DNA of 51,423 nucleotides. Source: an uncultured Clostridia bacterium (lineage in GTDB: Bacteria; Bacillota; Clostridia; Christensenellales; Borkfalkiaceae). The notes under the pieces are model-generated. The model searched no databases. It was not told the origin of the DNA and saw nothing but the letters and a program-made list of their open reading frames with translations. The number at the start of each line of letters is the position of its first letter. Positions within the stretch are counted from its first letter, which is position 1. Shown piece after piece: positions 6,487 through 14,812 of the stretch. The position numbers and the translations under genes were made by a program. The DNA is taken from NCBI GenBank assembly GCA_959605945.1, contig CAUHGY010000004.1, forward strand, positions 1 through 51,423. The letters are read 5' to 3'.

Positions 6487-8721
6487 TCAGGACTTATTGA
6501 TTATATCTGCAATGGAAGCGCCGCCGTTATCGTCGTCTTTCCATTCGCGGAGTTCATATTCACCGTCATCGTCTTTCTTTGCAGAACGTTTTCTGGACTT
6601 TGTGCTCTTTTTTTCATCATCGCCGTCGTTTTGTGCAGAAGGTTCATCGGCAAGCAACGCTTTAATAGAAAGCGTCATCTTTTCCTTTTCGACATTGATA
6701 TCCAAAATTTTAGCTTCAACTTCCTGTCCGACTTCAAGTGCGGTTACAGGGTTCTCAAGCCACTTGTTCGAGATCTGCGAAACATGAACAAGCCCGTCTA
6801 TACCCTTTTCCACTTCTACAAAAGCACCGAAACTTACTATTCTGACAACTTTACCTTTGACGACATCGCCGACGGAATATCTCTCCAGCACGCTGTCCCA
6901 AGGTTTGGGTTGAAGTTGCTTATAGCCGATAGATACTCTTTTAGCTTCCGCATCTATTTTAAGAATAATGAATTCATATTCTTTACCGAGTTCAAGAACG
7001 TCTGAACATTCGTTGCATCCGGTCCAGGAAAGATCGGATATATGCGCAAGACAATCAAATCCGTTCACGTCCACAAAAGCTCCGAAAGATGCGAATCTGA
7101 CAGGAGTTCCCAAAACAACATCTCCTTCCTGAATAGTTGCGAAAAACTCTGCTTCTTTCTGGGCGCGGGCAGCATCGCGGGCATCTTTTTCTTCCTGCAA
7201 AATAATTCGCTGGGAACCTACAATCTGACGTCTCGCTCCGCGTGATTCAACCTTTTCGGCACGGAGTCTCAAAGTTTTTCCGACATACTTTTCAAGATCT
7301 TTAACAAAACCGATTCTGATCTGCGAAGCCGGAACAAAAACTTGGTAACTGCCGTATTTTCCCGTAAGTCCGCCTTTATTGGTTCCGTCGATAACGGCTT
7401 CAAAAGTCTTGCCGTTTTTGATCTCTTCGATTTCGGCTTCTTCTTTCAAAACCTTTTCCATTGCCTTTTCGGAAAATTTCAAAGGATTCTTATCCACGAC
7501 CATCACTCTTATATCCTGACCGACCTGATAATCGTCCTTATTATATTCCTTTAACAACTCTTCTTTAGGAAGAGGAAAATTATCTTTTTTTGTATTTTTC
7601 AAAGAAAGGGTAAGTCCGTCGTCTCTAACAGAAGATATCTTTGCGACAACTATCTGTCCTACCTTCAAATCCTTGCTGGGCCTTATTTTATCGAAAGCCT
7701 CTTCCATTTCGGACTTCTCGGATTTTTCAGGCTTTTCGGAAACCTCTTCAACAGCTTGTTCGATCGCGGGCTGTTCTGCGGCTTTTTCTTCCGTTTCCGC
7801 TGAAACCTTGATTTCTTCCGCTTCCGCGACGTTTACAGCTTCTTCTTGCTCGGCGGCAACATTTTCGCTGGCTTCCGACGTGATAATTTCTTCTGTGCTC
7901 ATACTTGCGACAACCTCCTGAAATTGTTCTATGGGCGTTGACGCCCCGAAAACAACTCCTATCTTATTAAAATTTTTTATTTTACCGTAGTCAAAGTGTT
8001 GCGGATCGATTATTCTGAACACGTTTTTGCAGTTAGCAGCGCAGATATCAAACAACTTCAGAGTATTGTTACTGTTTGAACCGCCTATTACGATAACTGC
8101 GTCGCATTCGGATGCTAATTGTGCCGCCTCTCGTTGACGTTTGGTTGTAGTATAACAAATTGTTTTGTAAATATCAACTGTTTTAATGTTGCTATCTTTA
8201 AATTTTTTTATAAAAGCGTCAAATTTTTGTTCGGAATATGTAGTTTGGACTACAACACACAGTTTCTGTTCTGAATAAGGCAAGACATCATCGAAATTTT
8301 CGGTAATAAGAGCACTGTTTTCGCACCACCCGTTTATACCGCGTACTTCGGCGTGATTTTTATCCCCGACAATTATTATTTTATAACCATTTTCATAATG
8401 TTTTTCAACTATTTTATGAATGTCGTCTACAAAGGGGCATGTGCAGTCAATTATATTAACCCCCGAATTCTTCAACTTTTCAAAAGTAGATTTGGGCTCG
8501 CCGTGAGTTCTTATCAACAAAGTGTCGCCGGGCTTTAAATTTACTTCGTCAAGATTGTTTATAGTCACAATTCCCGCATTTCTCAATTTTTCGTTCACGC
8601 GTTCGTTGTGTATTATTTCTCCGAGAATGTAATTGTTTTTTCCTTTCAGTTTTTCGGCGGCGCTGACGGCCCTCTGCACTCCGAAACAAAATCCGCTGTA
8701 TTTAGCCTTTATCAGTTTCAT
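6487..8721 (-). CDS. ispH: Fusion of 4-hydroxy-3-methylbut-2-enyl diphosphate reductase (IspH) and ribosomal protein S1
   Basis: A 744-aa two-part protein. Residues 1 to about 272 are IspH (LytB), the iron-sulfur enzyme making IPP and DMAPP in the last MEP-pathway step. The three cluster cysteines (C12, C93 or neighbour C95, C189), histidines H38, H73 and H123, and E125 are in place. Residues about 275-345 are a Glu/Ala-rich linker. Residues about 350-690 hold four S1 RNA-binding repeats (starting near 352, 437, 531 and 616); the last two, with FGAFVDV and FGAFVEV, are the most canonical. The tail is basic then acidic. This fusion is known in Clostridia. It starts 20 nt inside plsC and ends at a strong terminator, in an operon with cmk and plsC. 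Confidence 0.95.
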   Translation of the reverse strand: MKLIKAKYSGFCFGVQRAVSAAEKLKGKNNYILGEIIHNERVNEKLRNAGIVTINNLDEVNLKPGDTLLIRTHGEPKSTFEKLKNSGVNIIDCTCPFVDDIHKIVEKHYENGYKIIIVGDKNHAEVRGINGWCENSALITENFDDVLPYSEQKLCVVVQTTYSEQKFDAFIKKFKDSNIKTVDIYKTICYTTTKRQREAAQLASECDAVIVIGGSNSNNTLKLFDICAANCKNVFRIIDPQHFDYGKIKNFNKIGVVFGASTPIEQFQEVVASMSTEEIITSEASENVAAEQEEAVNVAEAEEIKVSAETEEKAAEQPAIEQAVEEVSEKPEKSEKSEMEEAFDKIRPSKDLKVGQIVVAKISSVRDDGLTLSLKNTKKDNFPLPKEELLKEYNKDDYQVGQDIRVMVVDKNPLKFSEKAMEKVLKEEAEIEEIKNGKTFEAVIDGTNKGGLTGKYGSYQVFVPASQIRIGFVKDLEKYVGKTLRLRAEKVESRGARRQIVGSQRIILQEEKDARDAARAQKEAEFFATIQEGDVVLGTPVRFASFGAFVDVNGFDCLAHISDLSWTGCNECSDVLELGKEYEFIILKIDAEAKRVSIGYKQLQPKPWDSVLERYSVGDVVKGKVVRIVSFGAFVEVEKGIDGLVHVSQISNKWLENPVTALEVGQEVEAKILDINVEKEKMTLSIKALLADEPSAQNDGDDEKKSTKSRKRSAKKDDDGEYELREWKDDDNGGASIADIINKS

Positions 8722-9340
8722 TTCTCTTTATAAATTTACCTTTTTCGTTAAACATGGAACGGAGTTTTGCGTGTTGTTCCTTCATTTTTTCACTAACAAT
8801 CAAATCCAATTTTTTAACGTCGTCATCGGTAAGCTGCTTTCCGTAATATTCCGAAAGTTCAAACGGTTCCCCCACAATGAGATAAGTTTTTCTTAAAAAT
8901 TTTGATTTTTTTAAAAGCATCATGGGAACGATAGGACATTTAGCTTTGACGGCAAACATTGCCGAACCCGGTTTAAGGGGCTGCAATTCGTCTGTGCCCG
9001 ACTTATTTCTCGTCCCTTCGGGAAAAATAACTAATTTATGCCCTTCTTTCAATATTTTCAGAATGGAAAACATGGTTTTAATATCGGGATTATCACGGTC
9101 AATGGGAATTGCTCCGTAGCTTTTTAAAATTTTTATCATCAATTTATTTGAAAAAAGCTCTTTTTTAGCGAGGTAAAATGCGTCGTCTATATACGCTCTC
9201 GCAACAAACCCGGGGTCTATCGCCCTATAATGGTTACAGACGAGAATAGCGCCCCCTTCGGGTATGTTTTCACGGCCTATTATTTTTACGGGATACAGTA
9301 CGTTGAATGCATAAATAGTAAACTTAAAAAAACCTTTCAT
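8702..9340 (-). CDS. plsC: 1-acyl-sn-glycerol-3-phosphate acyltransferase
   Basis: PlsC acylates lysophosphatidic acid to phosphatidic acid at the membrane in phospholipid synthesis. The 212-aa product has an N-terminal hydrophobic segment and the four acyltransferase blocks. Motif I is NHYRAIDP (the catalytic H and D of HxxxxD), motif II is GAIPIDRDN, motif III is FPEGTRNKSG and motif IV is VPMMLL. Length and order are normal. It lies 21 nt downstream of cmk and overlaps ispH-rpsA by 20 nt, the usual Clostridial cmk-plsC-ispH/rpsA arrangement. Confidence 0.93.
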   Translation of the reverse strand: MKGFFKFTIYAFNVLYPVKIIGRENIPEGGAILVCNHYRAIDPGFVARAYIDDAFYLAKKELFSNKLMIKILKSYGAIPIDRDNPDIKTMFSILKILKEGHKLVIFPEGTRNKSGTDELQPLKPGSAMFAVKAKCPIVPMMLLKKSKFLRKTYLIVGEPFELSEYYGKQLTDDDVKKLDLIVSEKMKEQHAKLRSMFNEKGKFIKRNETDKG

Positions 9341-9361
9341 AATTAATTTTACCTTACCGTT

Positions 9362-10030
9362 CTACTCTGCGCGTATATATGAAAAAACTTTATCTACAAC
9401 CTGATCAATATCCATTTCCGAAGTATCAATCAAAACTGCATCGTCAGGTTTCCTTAAAGGGGCAAAATCTCTGTTAGCATCGTTAAAATCGCGCTGTTTT
9501 ATTTCTTCTTTCAAAACACCCGGATTAACGTCATGCCCTTTTGCTTTAAGTTCCTTATATCTGCGGTCGGCTCTCACGTCAACGTCTGCCGTTATATAAA
9601 ATTTATAATCCGCATTCGGCAAAACGTATGAACCGATATCGCGCCCGTCAAGCACACAAGACATGCTTTTAGCGATTTTTCGCTGCATTTCAACCATTTT
9701 AAGTCTCACGCATTTTAGACTTGAAACATTTGACGCCGCCATAGAGACGTGCGGCTCTCTTATTCTTTCAGATACGTCAACACCGTCCAAATAGGTGTGC
9801 TGTACGCCGTCGATATACTTTATTTCCAAATCGATGTCGTTTATAAATGTCGAAACGCCTTTTTCGTCAAAAGTATCTATCCCGAGATCCAACGATTTAA
9901 GCGCTACCGCGCGATACATCGCACCGGTATCGAGATAAAGTATGTCAAGTTTCTTTGATAGAGCTTTAGCTACCGTACTTTTCCCGCTACCCGACGGACC
10001 GTCAAGCGCTATATTAAAGATTTTTCCCAT
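9362..10030 (-). CDS. cmk: Cytidylate kinase
   Basis: Phosphorylates CMP and dCMP with ATP in pyrimidine salvage. The 222-aa product has the P-loop GPSGSGKST at about residues 14-22, the YLDTGAMYRAVAL substrate loop, the conserved DGRDIGSYVLPNADYKFY segment and the lid/C-terminal region (KEEIKQRDFNDANRDFAPLRKPDDAVLIDTS) where the R and D residues contact CMP and ATP. All are diagnostic of bacterial Cmk. It is the first gene of a unit with its own near-consensus promoter about 60 nt upstream. Confidence 0.96.
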   Translation of the reverse strand: MGKIFNIALDGPSGSGKSTVAKALSKKLDILYLDTGAMYRAVALKSLDLGIDTFDEKGVSTFINDIDLEIKYIDGVQHTYLDGVDVSERIREPHVSMAASNVSSLKCVRLKMVEMQRKIAKSMSCVLDGRDIGSYVLPNADYKFYITADVDVRADRRYKELKAKGHDVNPGVLKEEIKQRDFNDANRDFAPLRKPDDAVLIDTSEMDIDQVVDKVFSYIRAE

Positions 10031-10088
10031 GTTTTGTTCCTTTGTTTCAAATTATTGCGATTTGATAAAAATACATACGCATGTTTTT

Positions 10089-10117
10089 ATTATATAACAA
10101 AAAAACGGCAATGTCAA
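10089..10117 (-). promoter_or_regulatory. Sigma-A promoter of cmk-plsC-ispH/rpsA
   Basis: On the minus strand TTGACA (10117-10112) and TATAAT (10094-10089) are separated by exactly 17 bp, a perfect match to the sigma-A consensus. The -35 box begins just after the stop codon of the upstream flavoprotein gene. The leader to the cmk ATG would be about 50 nt. Confidence 0.9.
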
Positions 10118-10119
10118 TT

Positions 10120-11340
10120 TCATGCATTCATACCGGCAACACATCCTGTCGAAAATGCCGTCTGTATATTAAATCCTCCGGTCAAAGCGTCGACATCAAG
10201 CACTTCGCCTGCAAAAAAAAGACCTTTAACCATCTTGCTTTCCATTGTTTTCGGATTTATTTCTTTGATATTTACGCCGCCGGACGTGACGATCGCCTCT
10301 TCTATCGGTCGCAATTTTTTTACTGATAACGTATAAGATTTAAATGTCTCTACCAGGTCATGCCGCTCTTTCTGCGTAATCTCCGAACATCTTTTACAGT
10401 AACTGACGCCCGCTGCGGAAAGTACCGGCAAAACAAGCGATTTGGGGAGCGATAATGTCAGTACGGAATTGATTTGTTTTGTGCGACCCGACTGTAAATC
10501 TCTCAATAATCTTCTGTCCAAAACTTCGAAAGTTAAAGCAGGTTTAAGATCAATTAACAGTTTAACGTTTTTTAAAGACAATCTGTTAATAAAGCTGGAA
10601 CACGACAAAACTAAAGGACCCGAAATTCCGTAGTGAGTGAAAAGCATTTCTCCCATTTGCGAAAAAACCGTTCTGCCGCCGCATACCGCCGTCAGTTTAA
10701 CGTTTTTTAAAGATAGCCCCTGAAGTTCCCTTTTGACGTTATCGGTTTCAATACCTACCAGAGCCGGCACCAACTCGGAAACGCTGTGCCCGGAATTTTC
10801 GGCAAAACCATATCCGTCGCCGGTGCTGCCTGTAAGCGGATAAGAGAGGCCGCCGGTACACACGATTACGCTGTCTGCCGGAATTTTTTCTCCGTTGCCG
10901 GCAACAACGCCTTTTACGGTACTATCCGAAATCAGCAAATCAAGCACATTTTTATTTAATATTATTTCAACTCCTTCATGCAAACACATTTTTTCAAGAG
11001 TTTTTGTAACGTCGCTCGCCTTATCGCTTACAGGAAAAACCCTGTTTCCGCGCTCTGTTTTCAGAGCAAGTCCGCCGTTTTCGAATAAATCGATAGTGTC
11101 GGCAGGAGAAAAAGCATTTATGCTGCCGTAAAGAAATTTGGGGTTTCTGACAACATTTTTTAAAAATTCGTCAATGCTTGTGTTATTAGTTAAATTACAG
11201 CGCCCTTTTCCCGTAATATAAAGTTTTTTACCGAGTTTTTCGTTTTTTTCCAGCAAAAGAACGTTATTGCCTGCCTTTGCGGAAAAATAAGCGGCAACCA
11301 GGCCTGCGGCCCCTCCGCCTATCACAATAATTCTTCGCAT
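10120..11340 (-). CDS. HI0933-family NAD(P)/FAD-dependent oxidoreductase (YhiN/BaiN type)
   Basis: 406-aa flavoprotein of the HI0933 family, sometimes annotated as aminoacetone oxidase or BaiN; true substrates are mostly unknown. Visible features are the N-terminal FAD-binding GGGAAGLVAAYFSAKAG, the family signature LLLEKNEKLGKKLYITGKGRCNLTN, an internal GGLSYPLTGSTGDGYGFAE motif, and a C-terminal TSGGVNIKEINPKTMESK...GLFFAGEVLDVDALTGGFNIQ segment that closes the FAD site. The length is standard. It overlaps the end of surE by 19 nt and seems cotranscribed with it. The Shine-Dalgarno is weak (GAAAG), suggesting translational coupling. Confidence 0.9.
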   Translation of the reverse strand: MRRIIVIGGGAAGLVAAYFSAKAGNNVLLLEKNEKLGKKLYITGKGRCNLTNNTSIDEFLKNVVRNPKFLYGSINAFSPADTIDLFENGGLALKTERGNRVFPVSDKASDVTKTLEKMCLHEGVEIILNKNVLDLLISDSTVKGVVAGNGEKIPADSVIVCTGGLSYPLTGSTGDGYGFAENSGHSVSELVPALVGIETDNVKRELQGLSLKNVKLTAVCGGRTVFSQMGEMLFTHYGISGPLVLSCSSFINRLSLKNVKLLIDLKPALTFEVLDRRLLRDLQSGRTKQINSVLTLSLPKSLVLPVLSAAGVSYCKRCSEITQKERHDLVETFKSYTLSVKKLRPIEEAIVTSGGVNIKEINPKTMESKMVKGLFFAGEVLDVDALTGGFNIQTAFSTGCVAGMNA

Positions 11341-12071
11341 ATTTTTTTGTTTCTTTCTATTTTTTTATAGTCTGTTTTATCAATCATTAACGGAGTTACG
11401 GTAATATAACCCTTTTTAATCCATTCCACATCGCAATCGGAAGAATTTTGATCGTGCAAAACAGGTGCCCCGACCAAATAAAATTCATTGTTTCCGACAC
11501 AACGGTATTCGTCCGAATATAGCTGCTTTCCAAGCGGAGTCAGTTTTATCCCTTTGATCTTGTCAGCCGGAAGATCGGGAAAATTCACATTCCATATATC
11601 GCCCGGTTCGGATATCGGCAAAAAAATATTTAAGATTTTTACGGCATATTCGGAGTAGCCTTCAAAATCGCCGTCATCGTGTGAATAGGCGGAAAAAGCA
11701 AACGCCGTATTGCCGAAAAAAGATGCTTCGCTGCAAATTGCCACGGTTCCGGAATACATGATATCCGATCCGATATTATGTCCTTTATTTATCCCCGCTA
11801 TCACAACGTCGGCTTTAAAATTGCCATGAATGATTTTTGCAAATTTAACGCAGTCGGCCGGTGTTCCGGAAAGCGAAAACATCTCGCAGTTATTTGAATT
11901 TAAAATCTTTTTACATATAAGTTTTTTTGATAAAGAAAGCGAATGCGAATATGCGGACCTGTTTCCGTCAGGCGCCACAACAAGCACATTGTTTTCTTTT
12001 GAAAGTCGTTTTGCAAGAGTTATTAATCCTGCGCTCTCAATGCCGTCGTCATTACTTAAAATAATATTCAT
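11322..12071 (-). CDS. surE: 5'/3'-nucleotidase SurE
   Basis: SurE is a metal-dependent phosphatase acting on nucleoside monophosphates and short polyphosphates. The product (249 aa) has the family N-terminus MNIILSNDDGIESAG, with metal-binding Asp-Asp, and the SGTPADCVKFA and AGINKGHNIGSDIMYSGTVAICSEA motifs that complete the metal and phosphate site. I chose the ATG at 12071, not the TTG at 12077, since AAAGG is 6 nt upstream and the protein then starts with the canonical MNI. Downstream it overlaps the HI0933-type flavoprotein by 19 nt; the upstream membrane protein gene is 51 nt away. Confidence 0.94.
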   Translation of the reverse strand: MNIILSNDDGIESAGLITLAKRLSKENNVLVVAPDGNRSAYSHSLSLSKKLICKKILNSNNCEMFSLSGTPADCVKFAKIIHGNFKADVVIAGINKGHNIGSDIMYSGTVAICSEASFFGNTAFAFSAYSHDDGDFEGYSEYAVKILNIFLPISEPGDIWNVNFPDLPADKIKGIKLTPLGKQLYSDEYRCVGNNEFYLVGAPVLHDQNSSDCDVEWIKKGYITVTPLMIDKTDYKKIERNKKICEELL

Positions 12072-12122
12072 CAGCAACCTTTTATGTCAGACATAATTTT
12101 ATCCGTTTTCGTTATATTTTAT

Positions 12123-13040
12123 TTAATGTTTTTTCGCTTTCATTTTTTTGAATCGATTTTCTATTTTCTCGCCGTTTTTATATATTAAAACTGTAAGAAT
12201 AATTGTGGCTATAAAGAATAATATCCACAAAAGTATCCCCCACCAGGTATTATAAGGTATAATGCTGTTGTTCATCGAATATGAAGAAACGAAAACAGAA
12301 ATAATCCTGGTTATAAAAATCATAATAATAAAAAATAAGGGACTAATTGTAGTTATGCCGCTTACAAAACACAATACATCGTCAGGAAAAAATGGAAATA
12401 AAAACATGAATGTAAGAATTATTTTATCTTTTCCCCTGACCGCTTTCAAACCTTTTTCGAGTCCGTCTTTCCCTACCAGCCAACCCGCAACCTTATTGCC
12501 AAAAATTCTTCCCACATAAAAAGCGGCAACCGATCCTGTTATAATACCGGCACAGCTTAAGGCAGCCCCTTTCAGCGGACCGAAAAGCAACACGCCTGCT
12601 CCTACCGTAATAAATGACGGTATCGGAAGCACAACAACCTGCAAAAACTGCACTATTATAAAAAGCACTGCGGCAAAACTTCCGAAAGACGATATATATT
12701 TTCTGAAATCTTCTATGCTGCCGAATTTATTAAGAAGCCCGTATTCTTTTAGAAAATACAGAAATATCGTAGATGCTGCCAAAAATATTACGGTTAAAAG
12801 ACATAACTTATAAATAAAATCCTTATTCAACCGATAGAACATAACAGATGCCACAGTAACTGCCGATATGACGCCTGCAGTAACTGCAGTGATTGCGGCT
12901 GAATATTCGGAAAAAAAACCGTCGTTGAATGTTTCGATATATAACACCGAAAATATTATGGCAGTGCAGCCGATAAGAAAAATAATAATTATATAAAACG
13001 CTTCTTTAACAACAGAAATCCTTTCAGTCTTTTTATCCAT
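12123..13040 (-). CDS. TVP38/TMEM64 (DedA-like, SNARE-associated) family membrane protein
   Basis: 305-aa polytopic membrane protein with about seven hydrophobic segments. The central domain (residues about 130-260) has the VTT/TVP38 pattern: a re-entrant region PIPSFITVGAGVLLFGPLKGAALSCAGIITGSVAAFYVGRIFG, a G-rich turn, and LTFMFLFPFFPDDVLCFVSGIT, matching the family (R..P..P....Y.AG). Relatives such as B. subtilis YtxB/YdjZ are of unknown role; recent work links related proteins to lipid scrambling or undecaprenyl-phosphate transport (DedA), which I only mention as possibility. It ends in a basic cytoplasmic tail. No terminator is visible between it and surE (51 nt), so they may be cotranscribed. 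Confidence 0.85.
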   Translation of the reverse strand: MDKKTERISVVKEAFYIIIIFLIGCTAIIFSVLYIETFNDGFFSEYSAAITAVTAGVISAVTVASVMFYRLNKDFIYKLCLLTVIFLAASTIFLYFLKEYGLLNKFGSIEDFRKYISSFGSFAAVLFIIVQFLQVVVLPIPSFITVGAGVLLFGPLKGAALSCAGIITGSVAAFYVGRIFGNKVAGWLVGKDGLEKGLKAVRGKDKIILTFMFLFPFFPDDVLCFVSGITTISPLFFIIMIFITRIISVFVSSYSMNNSIIPYNTWWGILLWILFFIATIILTVLIYKNGEKIENRFKKMKAKKH

Positions 13041-13072
13041 ATTTATATTATATTACGGATAATGAACTTTAA

Positions 13073-13519
13073 TTAGACTTTGGATGTTATTTTCCTGTAT
13101 TCTTCAACTGCAATTTTATCGCATCTGTTATTATATTCATTGTCAGAATGCCCTTTCACCTTTATAAACGTCACTCTATGATAAGAAAACAGCTCCAGAA
13201 GTTCTTTCCATAGATCTATATTTTTAACTTCTTGCTTTGAAGCCGTTTTCCACCCGCGTGACTGCCAGCTTTCTATCCAGTTTTTATTGAATGCGTCTAC
13301 AACATAGGCAGAATCGCTGTAAACAGAGACATTACACGGCTCTTTTAAACATTTTAACCCGTTTATTACCGCAAGCATTTCCATTCGGTTATTCGTTGTC
13401 TGTCTTTCGCTTCCGCTGACAATTTTTTCTACATCCTTATATATTAAAATAGCACAGTAGCCGCCGTTACCCGGATTACCCGAACAAGCTCCGTCGGTAT
13501 AAATAATAACATCTTTCAT
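13073..13519 (-). CDS. rnhA: Ribonuclease HI
   Basis: Cleaves the RNA strand of RNA-DNA hybrids, removing R-loops and primers. The 148-aa product has all four catalytic acidic residues in order: D in YTDGACSGNPG, E in NRMEMLAVI, D in VYSDSAYVV and D in NNRCDKIAVE. The basic-handle region IESWQSRGWKTASKQEVKN is also present, as in E. coli RNase HI. The last residues are shorter than in E. coli. Its start overlaps proC's stop by 4 nt (ATGA), so the two are translationally coupled. Confidence 0.96.
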   Translation of the reverse strand: MKDVIIYTDGACSGNPGNGGYCAILIYKDVEKIVSGSERQTTNNRMEMLAVINGLKCLKEPCNVSVYSDSAYVVDAFNKNWIESWQSRGWKTASKQEVKNIDLWKELLELFSYHRVTFIKVKGHSDNEYNNRCDKIAVEEYRKITSKV

Positions 13520-14322
13520 ATATTTTCAAGCTCATAAGAGCGTCTGATGCAGGCCTCAATCGCACTGTTTGTCAATTCTTCAAGCCCTTGGTTCCTGAAA
13601 ATATTTATGGCTTCTATCGTTGTGCCGCCTTTACTGCAAACCGCGGAAATCAGTTCGTCAAGGCTTTTATCCGGATTTTCGAGAACCATTTTTCCGCTTC
13701 CTATCATCGTATTGACTGCAAGGAGCTTCGCATCCTTTTCATCCAGTCCGTTTTTAACACCGCACTCGATAATATATTTTAGGAACAAATAAAAATATGC
13801 TGGCGAACTTCCGCTCACTCCGATCACTGCGTTTAATTTGGATTCCGAAATTTCAACAACCGCTGCAAGAGACGAAAATAAATTTTTTATAAAAACTATA
13901 TCGCTTTTTTCGGTAAAATCGCTTAAATCTATGCCTATAGCGCCGCACCCTATTGCACAAGGCGTATTTGGCATACACCTTGCCACAAGCGCTCCCGATA
14001 TTGCAGATTTAATTTTTTGTCTCTTAACGCCCGCCATTATTGATATAAATTTACCGCACCTCGCGCCTTTTATTTCTTCAATCACAGAGGCGAAACTTTG
14101 CGGCTTGACGGCAAATAAAACAAATTCACTGTTATCTGCAAGCCACTTATTATCTGGCGTAACATTTACGCCGTTTTCGGAAATGCGGTCAAGCGCCTCC
14201 TGCGACACATCGCTTACAACAATATCTCCGGCAGAAAGTTTTTTCGATTTTATAACGCCTTTAATGATAGCCGTTGACATAAAGCCCGCGCCAATAACGC
14301 CCAATTTAAATTTCTTTTCCAT
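13516..14322 (-). CDS. proC: Pyrroline-5-carboxylate reductase
   Basis: Last step of proline synthesis: reduces pyrroline-5-carboxylate with NAD(P)H. The 268-aa product has the N-terminal Rossmann motif GVIGAGFMSTAIIKG, the KPQSF segment (conserved KP), SIMAGVK, RCMPNTPCAIGCGAIGI, and the catalytic-domain signature VIGVSGSSPAYFYLFLKYIIECGVKNGL followed by GKMVLENPDKSLDELISAVCSKGGTTIEAI. These are diagnostic. It heads a two-gene unit with rnhA. The tRNA-Trp gene is divergent, so their promoters share an AT-rich 68-bp gap. Confidence 0.96.
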   Translation of the reverse strand: MEKKFKLGVIGAGFMSTAIIKGVIKSKKLSAGDIVVSDVSQEALDRISENGVNVTPDNKWLADNSEFVLFAVKPQSFASVIEEIKGARCGKFISIMAGVKRQKIKSAISGALVARCMPNTPCAIGCGAIGIDLSDFTEKSDIVFIKNLFSSLAAVVEISESKLNAVIGVSGSSPAYFYLFLKYIIECGVKNGLDEKDAKLLAVNTMIGSGKMVLENPDKSLDELISAVCSKGGTTIEAINIFRNQGLEELTNSAIEACIRRSYELENI

Positions 14323-14348
14323 TTTTTTACCTTTTCGTTTTATTTTAT

Positions 14349-14377
14349 TTGACTAAAATATTTATTTATTATATAAT
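14349..14377 (+). promoter_or_regulatory. Sigma-A promoter of tRNA-Trp
   Basis: TTGACT (14349-14354) and TATAAT (14372-14377) with a 17-bp spacer, 13 nt before the tRNA 5' end. The mature tRNA would start close to the transcription start site. Only the last base of the -35 box departs from consensus. Confidence 0.88.
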
Positions 14378-14390
14378 CAATATGCTTTTT

Positions 14391-14466
14391 AGGGGAGTGG
14401 CTCAATTGGTAGAGCAGCGGTCTCCAAAACCGCCGGTTGCGTGTTCGAGTCGCGTCTCCCCTGCCA
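14391..14466 (+). tRNA. tRNA-Trp (CCA anticodon)
   Basis: Complete cloverleaf: acceptor stem AGGGGAG/CTCCCCT, D-arm GCTC-AATTGGTA-GAGC, anticodon stem GCGGT/ACCGC with loop CTCCAAA (anticodon CCA, read at 14424-14426), variable loop CGGTT, T-arm with loop TTCGAGT, discriminator G and an encoded CCA tail at 14464-14466. It stands alone, driven by a consensus promoter and followed by a terminator. Confidence 0.97.
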
Positions 14467-14487
14467 GCTCAAAACGTCTTGCAAAAA
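14446..14487 (+). repeat. 42-bp direct repeat, copy 1 (tRNA-Trp 3' end plus terminator arm)
   Basis: From the T-loop through CCA to the left arm of the tRNA terminator. It is repeated at 14569-14610 with one mismatch. This copy is part of the functional tRNA gene. The preceding CCGGTTGC (14433-14440) is also repeated, at 14527-14534, directly ahead of an extra segment in copy 2. Confidence 0.9.
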
Positions 14488-14502
14488 CAAGGCGTTTTTT
14501 AT
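14471..14502 (+). terminator. Intrinsic terminator of tRNA-Trp
   Basis: Stem AACGTCTTG/CAAGGCGTT (nine pairs, one G-T) with a short A-rich loop, followed by a T-rich run TTTTTTATTT on the plus strand, directly after the tRNA. Confidence 0.88.
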
Positions 14503-14568
14503 TTGATTTATTACGAAACACGCAACCCGGTTGCTGACTGCTCCGCTTCGCTACGCAGGGCTAACGCC

Positions 14569-14610
14569 CGAGTCGCGTCTCCCCTGCCAGCTCGAAACGT
14601 CTTGCAAAAA
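14569..14610 (+). repeat. 42-bp direct repeat, copy 2 (orphan tRNA-Trp 3' end)
   Basis: Copy of 14446-14487 with one mismatch (G for A at 14594), 123 bp downstream. It keeps the tRNA T-loop side, acceptor 3' strand, CCA and part of the terminator, but has no 5' half, so it cannot be a tRNA. Ahead of it stand CCGGTTGC (14527-14534), as in the tRNA, and a 34-bp unrelated segment in place of GTGTT. It resembles an attachment-site remnant or a recombination scar. Confidence 0.8.
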
Positions 14611-14702
14611 AAGCGTTCCCTACGTATATACAAGAAAACTCGCAGTTAAACCATAGTAATATTTCACGTTTTTTCAAGGCTGTCTTTTCATAATATGTTT
14701 TC

Positions 14703-14731
14703 ATTATATAACAAAAACCTTGATTTCGCAA
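14703..14731 (-). promoter_or_regulatory. Orphan sigma-A-like promoter pointing towards the tRNA locus
   Basis: On the minus strand TTGCGA (14731-14726) and TATAAT (14708-14703) are 17 bp apart. No gene with a ribosome binding site follows; a transcript would run antisense through the duplicated tRNA 3' end. It might serve a small RNA or be a relic. Confidence 0.5.
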
Positions 14732-14812
14732 GCAAACTGACAGTTACGGTAAAAATTCATTATATTCTCATTGAAAATCCATTGATAGACTGTCTTTTTT
14801 CATAAAATGTTA

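Noticed and set aside
12072..12122. Small palindrome ATGTC.GACAT after the membrane protein gene
   Set aside because: Too short and without a T run; not a terminator or operator that I can support.
14349..14649. Plus-strand frames of 62 and 70 aa
   Set aside because: They run through the tRNA-Trp gene and its duplicated end and are not coding.
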